Source: Dolichospermum compactum NIES-806 (GTDB lineage: Bacteria; Cyanobacteriota; Cyanobacteriia; Cyanobacteriales; Nostocaceae). Taken from it: a DNA stretch of 64,000 bases. Shown one piece after another: positions 51,663 to 60,054 of the stretch. Both the position numbers and the translations under genes were made by a program. The stretch's first letter is position 1; each line of letters starts with the position of its first letter. The notes below the pieces were generated by a model. That model was not told where the DNA came from. It saw only the letters and a list, made by a program, of their open reading frames with translations, and did no database searches. Where the stretch lies: positions 392,522 to 456,521 of the forward strand of contig NZ_AP018316.1 in NCBI RefSeq assembly GCF_002368115.1, given 5' to 3'.

Positions 51663-52016
51663 TCACACTGCTTTCGCTAGTGGCATGAATATTTCAACCG
51701 CTTCAAACTGTACAGATATTTTATCTTCTTTTGTCCGTTCAATTAATCCGAGTTCTTCCAGGCGATTTACGTCTGTGTGTACGTTTGAATAGTTTCTTTC
51801 GGCTGTTTTTGCCAGCGCGTAAATACTGCATGGACCAGTTCTGCTTAAGGTATCAAGTAAATCAAGTCGAGCAGGCGTTAGTTCGCTAAAAAGTGATTTT
51901 GCAGATTCAAATGAAAGTCTAAAATTTACTGGCTTTCCAATTTCGGAGTCCTAAATTTGTTGACGAGCGGCTCGGATTGCAGAACCACCCTTGGCTACTT
52001 CAATAATTACTTTCAT
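51663..52016 (-). pseudogene. HVO_A0114-like HTH antitoxin with an amber stop
   Basis: From ATG 52016: KVIIEVAKGGSAIRAARQQI, TAG (51951-51953), then in the same frame DSEIGKPVNFRLSFESAKSL, FSELTPARLDLLDTLSRTGP, a winged helix (SIYALAKTAERNYSNVHTDV, NRLEELGLIERT) and a TGA at 51663. A single base change explains the stop. Such HTH proteins (HVO_A0114 family) pair with DUF6516 proteins as TA modules. It overlaps the DUF6516 gene by ATGA. Confidence 0.78.
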
Positions 52017-52306
52017 GATTCACTCCAGGTTTCAATGTCTTTCTCAACATCGTCAAGCAATTTATCAATGCTTGTGAAGTTGTAATCTATTTCGTGTGAG
52101 TTTATATGTTTATGATCTCCTTTTCCGCGTTCGTTCTCATATCTAATTCTACATTTTCCATTCTGCCCGTAAAATAATCTGTATTTGTATTTATATGTGC
52201 TTGGTGGTGTTGGCTCTGGTAATTCCCATATAACAACCTCGACGATTGATCCGTCGTCATGAAATTCTTTTGCTTTGGCGATTAGAGTGGCCTTCATATA
52301 TTGCAT
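52013..52306 (-). CDS. DUF6516-like toxin candidate
   Basis: 97 residues. KATLIAKAKEFHDDGSIVEV, WELPEPTPPSTYKYKYRLFY, CRIRYENERGKGDHKHI match my recollection of DUF6516, the small partner of HVO_A0114-type regulators. The frame is intact and precedes the regulator, overlapping by four bases. With the regulator interrupted by an amber codon, the toxin may be unregulated or itself inactive. Confidence 0.65.
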   Translation of the reverse strand: MQYMKATLIAKAKEFHDDGSIVEVVIWELPEPTPPSTYKYKYRLFYGQNGKCRIRYENERGKGDHKHINSHEIDYNFTSIDKLLDDVEKDIETWSES

Positions 52307-52620
52307 TGTAGCAATATATTTAAAGTCTGTCGAGTAGCAATATTATGGGACGAAGGATGGGCAAGCGATACCCTCGGTGAGCGCTTGCGCTATCGCCCTC
52401 AACTCAAAACCAAATTATCACAATATTATCCAGTTTAATGATTTGTTATACTTGAGAAGGTAATAACTTGCGTTTTTGCATCCATATATACCCTTTAAGC
52501 AAAAGCTCAATTTATGCCCTTGCGGAGTATATACAGCGATCGCTTGCGTTGCGAAGCACATCACCAATTACCTTTGCGAAGTTAACAAAATAATGAATTA
52601 ACCTTAACGGAGAGATCGCG
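52307..52620. other. Spacer with GCGATAGC-type repeats
   Basis: No gene. Short inverted arms (GGGCAAGCGATACC...GAGCGCTTGCGCTATCGCCC, 52360-52400) and a second patch at 52535-52562 (GCGATCGCTTGCGTTGCGAAG). Both belong to the dispersed palindromic repeats. Confidence 0.45.
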
Positions 52621-52969
52621 CTATAATTTTTCCCATTCATCTCGGCTAATATGAGCTTGTTTTAGTATTTTGCTCAATAAACCTATGCTAATGTCCGCCT
52701 CATGAGGATTAGGAATCGTGAGTTTGAGTTCTCCCTTAACTAAGTTAGGACTTACGCAAGTGTCACACCAAAAATCTGTTGTAGGGTGCGTCAGACTGCA
52801 TAAATCCTGCAAATAAACAGATTGTTGATATTTGACGCACCCTACCAATGTGCCAGTTGCGTAAGTCCTGTAAGTATTGATGTTTACCACCTGAATAAGG
52901 ACCTTCAAAGCCTGCTTCTTTAAGAAAAATAACCAGTTCCCGCCATTTTATGGCTTTCCAAGTAGGCAT
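52621..52969 (-). pseudogene. hicA: HicA mRNA-interferase toxin, interrupted by a MITE
   Basis: From ATG 52969: MPTWKAIKWRELVIFLKEAG, FEGPYSGGKHQYL, including the catalytic His of the G-G-K-H-Q-Y motif. Then the MITE (52746-52870) begins. Beyond it the frame resumes: VKGELKLTIPNPHEADISIG, LLSKILKQAHISRDEWEKL. Removing the MITE and one copy of the 5-bp duplication gives GGKHQY-LVKGELKL, a perfect HicA. The present start frame continues into MITE sequence for a 68-residue product without the C-terminal half. Confidence 0.9.
52746..52870. mobile_element. MITE, TAGGACTTACGCA family, short form in hicA (copy 3)
   Basis: 125 bp with ends TAGGACTTACGCAAGTG and, inward from the right, CAGGACTTACGCAACTG. 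TAAGT is duplicated on both sides (52741-52745, 52871-52875). The inner GTAGGGTGCGTCAGAC and TTGACGCACCCTAC arms match those of the 202-bp copies, so the two sizes form one family. Confidence 0.93.
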
Positions 52970-53211
52970 CAGGCAACCTCTTGTAGTGAATTTAAGCCCA
53001 CACCATCAAGCACGGGGAATTGATGACCCAAACGGATTCCCAAGATAACCCAGCCTTCTAAAGCATCTTGCAAGTTCTCTCGACAGGATTCCAGGCTGTT
53101 GGCTTGACTCCAAACACCTTCACAATCAGGAATTTCCCCGTAAAAAGTACCGTCTTCTAGCAACTCATAGGTCGCCTTTTGCATGGCTTTGGCAATGTAT
53201 TCAGTTATCAT
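52969..53211 (-). CDS. hicB: HicB antitoxin
   Basis: 80 residues. KATYELLEDGTFYGEIPDCE, GVWSQANSLESCRENLQDAL, EGWVILGIRLG is the HicB partial RNase-H fold. A short C-terminal tail (GLNSLQEVA) lacks a clear DNA-binding domain. The stop overlaps the hicA start (ATGA). Intact and now without a functional toxin in this locus. Confidence 0.88.
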   Translation of the reverse strand: MITEYIAKAMQKATYELLEDGTFYGEIPDCEGVWSQANSLESCRENLQDALEGWVILGIRLGHQFPVLDGVGLNSLQEVA

Positions 53212-53313
53212 TACTGTTTGCTCAAACTAATTCCAACTACCTTAATAATATCATACAAATTTTCTGTTGATATTATAAAGATTGTCTAAAATTATGCCTT
53301 AACATTTGCAGAT

Positions 53314-54055
53314 ATGCCTCTAAGTTGGAATGAAATTAAGCAAAGGGCGATCGCCTTTTCTAAGGAATGGGAAAATGAGACTTCGGAGAAGTCAGAGTCG
53401 CAATCCTTCTGGAATGACTTTTTTAATGTGTTTGGCATTTCACGGCGAAGAGTAGCTAGTTTTGAGAAACCAATCAAAAAGGCGGATAATAAACAAGGCT
53501 TTATCGATCTTTTGTGGAAAGGAATGATTTTGGTGGAGCATAAGTCTAGGAGCAAGGACTTAGATAAGGCTACACAACAAGCTAAAGATTATTTTCCAAA
53601 TTTAAAGGAGCATGAGTTACCGAAATATATTTTAGTTTCGGATTTCCAAAAATTTAGGCTTTATGATTTAGATACGAACGAAACCAAAGAGTTTGAGCTA
53701 AAGGATTTTGTAAATCATGTGCATCTATTCGGCTTTATGGCGGGATATGAAAAACGGGTTTATAAGGATGAAGATCCTGTCAATATTGCGGCGGCGGAAT
53801 TGATGGGGGATCTGCATGATCGCCTCAAAGAAATTGGTTACATAGGGCATGATCTAGAAGTATATCTAGTGCGGCTATTGTTCTGTATGTTTGCTGATGA
53901 TAGCCCTAGATAAAGCCGTAGACCTCTGCTATTGTCCCCAACCCTTCGTTAGCGAACTAAATCGCATTGAGTATTTATTTAGCCTCTATGAAGCCCTAAG
54001 TGCGCCATTGCTGAAAGTTGAGAAGAAAAAGCGAAGCAAGAAAAAAGATAGTTAA
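53314..54055 (+). pseudogene. MmeI-like restriction-methylation protein, internally deleted
   Basis: The N-terminal part (53314-53913) holds KQGFIDLLWKGMILVEHKSR, a D...E-x-K nuclease motif, and the helical region after it (LMGDLHDRLKEIGYIGHDLE, VYLVRLLFCMFADDS) typical of type IIG/MmeI-like DNA methyltransferase-nucleases. It then jumps in another frame to the extreme C-terminus: DKAVDLCYCPQPFVSELNRI, EYLFSLYEALSAPLLKVEKK. The whole SAM-binding methylase and target-recognition parts (probably about 2 kb) are missing, with the junction at about 53905-53912. Confidence 0.8.
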
Positions 54056-54247
54056 TAAATTAGATGATGTGGCGATCGCTATTCCTGGGAGTCGTGATTA
54101 TTAGGCGATAGCGAAGCCCGAACTAGGAATCGCTTGTTGTGGGGATGAAATTGGATTTATATTTGGGTTAGTATTAAATAAAGAAATCACTCAGCCAGTC
54201 ATGTAAACGAATCGCTTTGTCTAAAAATTAAAAGGACTTGAATAAAT
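54056..54247. other. Short spacer with AGGCGATAGCGAAGC repeat
   Basis: 54102-54134 is a GCGATAGCGAAGC...GGAATCGC repeat copy. AAAAGGACTTG just upstream of 54248 can serve as RBS for the next gene. Confidence 0.4.
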
Positions 54248-54823
54248 ATGACAGTTATCTTAGAAAGAATCAAGGATAAAGTTTGGACTGATGAAGAGTT
54301 TATGGCTTTAGCTGATGATGGCAATCGTTACGAAATTGTAGATGGAGAGTTGGTAAACTTGGGCAATTCAGGCATGGAGCATGGGAATATTGGCATATTC
54401 CTTGGTGGGCTAATCGAGATATTTGTAAGGCAGCATAATCTTGGCGTTACTTGCGACTCCAGTACAGCATTTAAGATGAAAGGAGATAATAAGCGATCGC
54501 CCGATATTTCTTTTGTTAGTAAAGAGCGATTGATTGGGCTAAAACGATTGCCTAAAGGCTTTTTTGATGGTGCGCCAGATCTAGTTGTTGAGATTATCTC
54601 TCCAGGCAACACTTTTGATGAAATCCATAACAAGATTGAAGAATATTTTGAAAGTGGAACTAGACTGCTGTGGGTAATCCATCCTGATGAAAGATATGTG
54701 CTGGTTTACCATAGTCCTCAGCCCGATCTCCTATTGCGAGGTAATGATATTTTAGATGGAGAAGATGTAATTTTAAACTTCAAGGTTGCAGTCAGCGAAT
54801 TGTTTAGAACTTTGGCGTTCTAA
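54248..54823 (+). CDS. Uma2-family (DUF820) nuclease-like protein
   Basis: 191 residues. WTDEEFMALADDGNRYEIVD, GELVNLGNSGMEHGNI, KRSPDISFVSKERL and DLVVEIISPGNTFDEIHNKI, EEYFESGTRLLWVIHP give the full Uma2 set with D (SPDISF) and E-x-I (VVEII). It belongs to a different subgroup from the protein at 50961. Stand-alone gene. Confidence 0.87.
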   Translation: MTVILERIKDKVWTDEEFMALADDGNRYEIVDGELVNLGNSGMEHGNIGIFLGGLIEIFVRQHNLGVTCDSSTAFKMKGDNKRSPDISFVSKERLIGLKRLPKGFFDGAPDLVVEIISPGNTFDEIHNKIEEYFESGTRLLWVIHPDERYVLVYHSPQPDLLLRGNDILDGEDVILNFKVAVSELFRTLAF

Positions 54824-55052
54824 GGGAATTGATTAGTTAGCGATAGCGAACGCATTGCGTCCCGAAGGGAACTAGCGCGACCTAGGAATCGCTATGTTTA
54901 ACAACCAAGAAAAGGGAAATGAGCGATCGCCACAGTCCGTCGCTAACTACTATACTCCAAAGATGAGCCATAATAAATGAAGCCAAAACTCTATGAACTA
55001 CCAACTAGTGACATACTCCACACACTCCCTTATGCCTTGCCGCACGCTTGCG
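54824..55052. other. Spacer with repeat and IS200/IS605-type end
   Basis: 54839-54893 is a GCGATAGCG...AGGAATCGCTA palindromic repeat. 55010-55075 contains CACACTCACC and GGGAGTGTGTGG arms (complement strand) that look like the imperfect hairpin at the end of an IS200/IS605-type element downstream of tnpB, split by GCTTGCGCTAAC repeat DNA. Confidence 0.45.
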
Positions 55053-55906
55053 CTAACAGGTGAGTGTGGGCTTCTCAACGACTCCTAATCCGGACATTGA
55101 TTGAGCTTTAAGACCGTGTGTCCCACGGTTCTTGATGTTTATGGCTGCATTTAGATCCCTGCACAAACTCGTATGACATACAGGACAATTGTGCATTCTT
55201 TGGGATAGCGGCTTTTTAACTTTGTGACCACAGCTAGAACATTCTTGGCTTGTGCCGTTTGGGTTTACAGCAATTACTTTCAGCCCAGTATTTTCGGCTT
55301 TGACTGTTAGTATTGAAATAAATTGTCCCCATCCAGCATCATTAATACTTTTTGCCAATCTTGTTTTAGCAAGTCCATAAAATCAATTAAACCTACATCA
55401 ATACCAACAATATTATTAGCATTAAAATCAGGTTTAATCGTTGGAACTGTTTTGTCGTCAAGACTTAGAGTTACATAGTACCCGTCTGCTTTTTTAGTGA
55501 CAGACACAGTTTTAATTTCAAACCCATCTGGTATTTGACGGTGAACAATTACCTTTACATCTCCTATTTTTGACAGCGTAATCTTATTGTTAACAAAGTG
55601 ATGTCGCTTGAATTGAGGAAACGTAAATGTTTTGTATTGCCCTGCACCTTTAAATCTAGGTCTGCCAGATTTTTTGCCGTTACTATCCCCTTTCAACCAT
55701 CTATCAAAAGCTAATTCAACTTTCTTGATGACTTCCTGTAGCACTTGAGAATGGATTTCTTTGTACCAAGGACGGTCTTTTTTAAGTTGAGTTAATGATG
55801 CTTTTTGACTGTAATAATTAGGTTGTTCTTTTAATTCTGGTAAATGACAAACAACAATGGAACATCTATCAATAGGAGAACGGTTTTGTTCTATACTTAG
55901 GGTTGT
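55053..55906 (-). pseudogene. tnpB: TnpB (IS200/IS605 RNA-guided nuclease), damaged
   Basis: Minus strand, from about 55906: EQNRSPIDRCSIVVCHLPEL, SQVLQEVIKKVELAFDRWLK, GRPRFKGAGQYKTFTFPQFK, GYYVTLSLDDKTV, and the RuvC-I motif NIVGIDVGL. Right after it the sequence jumps to LAKTRLAKSINDAGWGQFIS, then the zinc finger (CSSCGHK...CPVCHTSL) and RuvC-III (CRDLNAAINI). The segment carrying RuvC-II Glu is deleted and the two halves are in different frames. The N-terminal ~40 residues are also missing and the true C-terminus is cut by repeat DNA. Confidence 0.82.
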
Positions 55907-56316
55907 CTAGCCACAAAAAGTTGATGTGTTGTAATTTATATGATTTTGGCACTTATCCACGTAGAAGTTAGTTTTGACACATCGCCCGTAAAAAATTGCA
56001 AATTAATAAAATTAAGCTAATTTTAAATTATTTATTTCCCCAACCTTTAACAACAATGAGTCTTGTACTATTAAATTCCAGAGATATTTTACAAACTATA
56101 GTCGCCAACTATGCACTAGATGAGTTAAAGATGGAAATAACTGACAATTGACTCTCAAAAGAATCACTGCACCTGAAATTGATAAAATTCCCCCCTGTTG
56201 GGTAGTTTGTGTAAGGATACAATCACTGCTTAGGTGTGGTATTTCATCTTGACATTTCGCAAAAATTAACCCAACTTAACTATTTAGCTGCATAGCTATT
56301 ATTTTTTTTAATTTCC
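55907..56316. other. Intergenic region upstream of topA
   Basis: 410 bp, AT-rich. No gene or repeat recognised except the scrap of tnpB at its left edge. The topA promoter must lie here. Confidence 0.4.
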
Positions 56317-58959
56317 ATGTCAACTCTCGTTATCGTCGAATCTCCCACAAAAGCGCGTACCATTCGCAACTACCTACCAAACGACTATGTGGTAGAAGCC
56401 TCAATGGGTCATGTCCGTGACCTTCCCCAGTCGGCTAGTGAAATTCCCGCAGCCGTCAAAGGGGAAAAATGGGCGCAGCTTGGAGTCAATGTAGAAGCCG
56501 ACTTTGAACCGATTTATGTCGTTCCCAAAGACAAAAAGAAAATTGTCACTCAGCTTAAAGAAGCCCTCAAAGGTGTAACTGAACTGATTTTGGCCACAGA
56601 CGAAGACCGGGAAGGGGAAAGCATTAGTTGGCATTTATACCAATTGCTTAAGCCGAAAGTGCCAACAAAGCGGATGGTATTCCATGAAATTACCAAAGAA
56701 GCCATTCAAAAAGCTTTGAAAGACTGCCGCAATATTGATGAGCAGGTAGTTCGCGCTCAAGAAACCCGAAGAATTTTAGACCGATTAGTAGGATATACCC
56801 TATCGCCGCTACTGTGGAAAAAAATTGCCTGGGGGTTATCCGCTGGACGAGTGCAATCTGTAGCAGTGCGCCTATTAGTGATTAAAGAACGCCAACGTCG
56901 GGCTTTCCATGAAGGAAGATACTGGGATTTAAAAGCCAGTTTAGAACAAGAAGAAAGTCCATTTAGCGCAGTCCTAGTGACTCTTGGCGGTACGAAAGTT
57001 GCCACAGGCAGCGATTTTGACTCGACAACGGGCAGAATTACCGCTGGTCGCAATGTCATTTTACTTAATGAAGAGCAAGCGGAATCTCTAAAAGCTCGTC
57101 TAGAAGGGAAAATCTGGACAGTGACGGATATGGAAGAACGTCCTGTCACTCGCAAACCAGCACCACCGTTCACAACTTCCACACTGCAACAAGAATCTAA
57201 CCGTAAGTTGCGTTTATCGGCACGGGATACAATGCGGGTGGCACAGAATTTGTATGAGCAAGGGTATATTACCTATATGCGGACAGATTCGGTACATTTA
57301 TCCGACCAAGCGATTACCGCCGCCCGTGCTTGTGTAGAACAAAAATACGGGAAACAATATCTGAGTCCCCAACCTCGACAATACACCACCAAATCTAAAG
57401 GCGCACAAGAAGCTCACGAAGCCATTCGTCCCGCTGGTAGCAGTTTCCGCACACCTCAAGAAACCGGGTTGGCTGGACGGGAATTTGCTCTTTATGATTT
57501 GATTTGGAAGCGTACCGTCGCCTCACAAATGGCCGACTCTCGGCAAACTCAAGTTACTGTGCAAATCCAAGTGGAAGACGCTGGTTTTCGTTCCTCTGGG
57601 AAGCGGATAGATTTTCCTGGCTACCTCCGCGCTTATGTGGAAGGTTCGGATGATCCTGAAGCCGCTTTAGAAGATCAAGAAGTTATTTTACCTGCGCTGA
57701 AAGTTGGTGATCATCCTCAATGTCATGAACTGGCGGCGGTAGACCATGAAACCCAACCTCCTGCCCGTTATACTGAAGCAACTTTGGTGAAAACCTTAGA
57801 AAGTGAAGGCATTGGTCGTCCTAGTACCTATGCCAGCATTATTGGCACAATCATTGATAAAGATTATGCCCAATTGGTGAATAATGCCCTAATTCCTACT
57901 TTCACGGCTTTTGCTGTCACTGATTTACTGGAAAAACATTTTCCAGATATTGTTGACCCTAGTTTTACTTCCAAAATGGAGCAAACCTTGGATGAAATTT
58001 CTACAGGTGAGGCTCAATGGCTTCCCTATTTAAAGAAATTTTATCTTGGTGAACAAGGTTTAGAAACTTTGGTCAGGGAACGGGAAACCGAAATTGATGC
58101 CAGTAAAGCTAGAACTGTAGAATTAGAAAATTTAGATGCTAAAGTCCGTATTGGTAAATATGGTCCTTACATTGAAGTTACCAATGGCGAGGAAGTAATT
58201 ACTGCTTCTATTCCTAAAAACCTGACTCCGGCTGATCTTGACCCGAAACAGGTGGACATTCTCCTCAAACAAAAAATTGTGGGGCCTGACCAAGTTGGTC
58301 GTCACCCAGAAACCGGAGAACCTATTTATATCAAGATTGGTAGTTATGGACCTTATGTGCAGCTAGGCGATAAGACCGAGGAAAATCCTAAACCTAAACA
58401 AGCTTCTTTCCCCAAGGGTGTGACACCAGAAACACTCACTTTGGATATGGCTGTTGGTTTGTTATCTCTTCCCCGCGCTTTGGGAACTCACCCGGAAACT
58501 GGTGGCAAAGTCCAAACTAGTTTAGGAAGATTTGGCCCCTATGTTGTCCATGATCAAGGAAAAGAGGGAAAAGATTATCGTTCTCTCAAATCTACTGATA
58601 ATGTCTTGACAATTTCTTTAGCTCGTGCTTTAGAATTATTGGCAGAGCCAAAAAAGGGTCGGGCTGCTGCTAAGAGTAAGTCAAAAGAAGCTTTACGGGA
58701 GTTGGGTACACATCCAAAAGATGATGCACCAGTTAATATCTATGATGGTCCTTATGGGCCTTACATTAAACATGGGAAAACTAATGCCAGTATTCCTGAA
58801 GGTGAATCGGTGGAAAATATAACTTTGTCTACAGCTATTGAATTACTTTCAGCTAAAGCATCTACAAAATCTACACGGAAAACCACTAAATCTACTACTA
58901 AGTCAACTACTACTAAATCAACAAAGACGAGAGCGAAAAAGACAGACGCGGCAAGTTAG
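56317..58959 (+). CDS. topA: DNA topoisomerase I
   Basis: 880 residues. Type IA topoisomerase that relaxes negative supercoils. TOPRIM at the start (TLVIVESPTKARTIRNYLP, TDEDREGESISWHL with the acidic triad). The active Tyr is in GYITYMRTDS (about residue 320). The C-terminus carries several TopoI repeats ending GRFGPYV and YDGPYGPYIKHGKTNASIPE, instead of Cys4 zinc fingers, as usual in cyanobacteria. The last 35 residues are a Lys/Ser/Thr-rich tail (STKSTRKTTKSTT). Monocistronic. Confidence 0.97.
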   Translation: MSTLVIVESPTKARTIRNYLPNDYVVEASMGHVRDLPQSASEIPAAVKGEKWAQLGVNVEADFEPIYVVPKDKKKIVTQLKEALKGVTELILATDEDREGESISWHLYQLLKPKVPTKRMVFHEITKEAIQKALKDCRNIDEQVVRAQETRRILDRLVGYTLSPLLWKKIAWGLSAGRVQSVAVRLLVIKERQRRAFHEGRYWDLKASLEQEESPFSAVLVTLGGTKVATGSDFDSTTGRITAGRNVILLNEEQAESLKARLEGKIWTVTDMEERPVTRKPAPPFTTSTLQQESNRKLRLSARDTMRVAQNLYEQGYITYMRTDSVHLSDQAITAARACVEQKYGKQYLSPQPRQYTTKSKGAQEAHEAIRPAGSSFRTPQETGLAGREFALYDLIWKRTVASQMADSRQTQVTVQIQVEDAGFRSSGKRIDFPGYLRAYVEGSDDPEAALEDQEVILPALKVGDHPQCHELAAVDHETQPPARYTEATLVKTLESEGIGRPSTYASIIGTIIDKDYAQLVNNALIPTFTAFAVTDLLEKHFPDIVDPSFTSKMEQTLDEISTGEAQWLPYLKKFYLGEQGLETLVRERETEIDASKARTVELENLDAKVRIGKYGPYIEVTNGEEVITASIPKNLTPADLDPKQVDILLKQKIVGPDQVGRHPETGEPIYIKIGSYGPYVQLGDKTEENPKPKQASFPKGVTPETLTLDMAVGLLSLPRALGTHPETGGKVQTSLGRFGPYVVHDQGKEGKDYRSLKSTDNVLTISLARALELLAEPKKGRAAAKSKSKEALRELGTHPKDDAPVNIYDGPYGPYIKHGKTNASIPEGESVENITLSTAIELLSAKASTKSTRKTTKSTTKSTTTKSTKTRAKKTDAAS

Positions 58960-59335
58960 GACAGGGTGCAGAGTGCAGGGAACAGGTAGCAGGGGAGAAA
59001 TTTCATTCTCTATTCTTAATTTCTTCCTCCTGAACTCCTGAACTCCTGATAGCGCAGCGTGGCGTTAGCCATACTACTGACTCCTTCTTCCTGACTCCGA
59101 ACTTCTGAACTCCTGAACTCCTGACTCCCGAATTCATATCACTAATTACCCATTACTAATGATGAATGTGATAATCTAATAAGTAAGGGAAAACACAAAA
59201 TTAAAATTCTCTAGTAGGAAGTATCATACTTGTAGAAATGTGTCAACCCTGTCGAGGCTAGAAGTGCGATAATACGCCAGTTTGTGCGACCCGGTTAAAT
59301 AAAATTGAGGTAGTATCTCAGGAGCGGTCAGTTTA
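58960..59335. other. Spacer with STRR-like CTCCTGAA units
   Basis: About 59020-59130 contains repeated CTCCTGAACTCCTGA/CTGACTCC units, broken by a GCGCAGCGTGGCGTTAGCC piece. The rest (59150-59335) is unremarkable and precedes a small gene. Confidence 0.6.
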
Positions 59336-59476
59336 ATGGATTATATAGAAAAGGTGCTGGAAAAGCTGAAAGAATTAGCGCGGAAGTTAATTGATAGTCT
59401 GCTAGGTCCAGAGGCTGAACCGGAACCGGAACTGATTCCGATTCCTGTACATGAACGTTCTATGCGCCGTCGCTAA
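59336..59476 (+). CDS. Small hypothetical protein upstream of aroQ
   Basis: 46 residues: MDYIEKVLEKLKELARKLID, SLLGPEAEPEPELIPIPVHE, RSMRRR. An amphipathic helix, a Glu-Pro-rich linker and a basic end. An AGGAGCGG RBS (59319-59326) precedes the ATG. It lies 19 bp before aroQ on the same strand and is probably co-transcribed. Function unknown. Confidence 0.6.
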   Translation: MDYIEKVLEKLKELARKLIDSLLGPEAEPEPELIPIPVHERSMRRR

Positions 59477-59495
59477 AATTTTTGGGGTGTGAGAG

Positions 59496-59945
59496 TTGAA
59501 TTTGCCAGCTTTAAGTATTCTTGTGCTGCATGGGCCAAACCTAAATTTGCTGGGACTTAGAGAACCGGGAATTTATGGTTCGTTAAGTCTACCAGAAATT
59601 AATCGCTTGTTAGAGTCTAAAGCAATGGAACTGCAAGCAGAAATATTGCCTATGCAGTCAAATCATGAAGGGGTTTTAATAGATGCTATTCACGGGGCAT
59701 TAGGAAAGCATCAGGGGATTGTGATTAATGCTGGGGCTTACACTCATACTAGTGTAGCTTTGAGAGATGCGATCGCTGCTGTTAATTTACCTACGGTGGA
59801 AGTACATCTGAGTAATATTTATCGTCGGGAAGATTTCCGTCATCATTCTTATATCGCACCAGTGGTAATTGGCCAAATCAGTGGCTTTGGCGCTCAAAGC
59901 TATTTGTTAGGTCTGGAAGCACTGGTGTATTATTTAAGGCAGTAA
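59496..59945 (+). CDS. aroQ: 3-dehydroquinate dehydratase, type II
   Basis: 149 residues from a TTG preceded by a GGGGTGTGAGAG region. Third step of the shikimate pathway. Signatures: LHGPNLNLLGLREPGIYG (with catalytic Tyr), SNHEGVLIDAIHGA, INAGAYTHTSVALRDAI and VEVHLSNIYRREDFRHHS (catalytic His). Full length for the dodecameric type II enzyme. Confidence 0.95.
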   Translation: MNLPALSILVLHGPNLNLLGLREPGIYGSLSLPEINRLLESKAMELQAEILPMQSNHEGVLIDAIHGALGKHQGIVINAGAYTHTSVALRDAIAAVNLPTVEVHLSNIYRREDFRHHSYIAPVVIGQISGFGAQSYLLGLEALVYYLRQ

Positions 59946-59974
59946 TAGGTGACAGGGAAGAGGGAAGAGGGAGT

Positions 59975-60052
59975 TATTTCAATTACCAATTACCAATTAC
60001 CAATTACCAATTACCAATTACCAATTACCAATTACCAATTACCAGTTAAAAA
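59975..60052. repeat. STRR, about ten CAATTAC heptamers
   Basis: An almost perfect tandem array of CAATTAC (59979-60048), ending directly before the ATG of the next gene (60055). The longest and cleanest STRR in the window. Not a CRISPR array: the units are contiguous with no spacers. Confidence 0.95.
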
Positions 60053-60054
60053 TT

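Noticed and set aside
59975..60052. Possible CRISPR array
   Set aside because: Units are contiguous 7-mers (CAATTAC) without spacers; this is an STRR.
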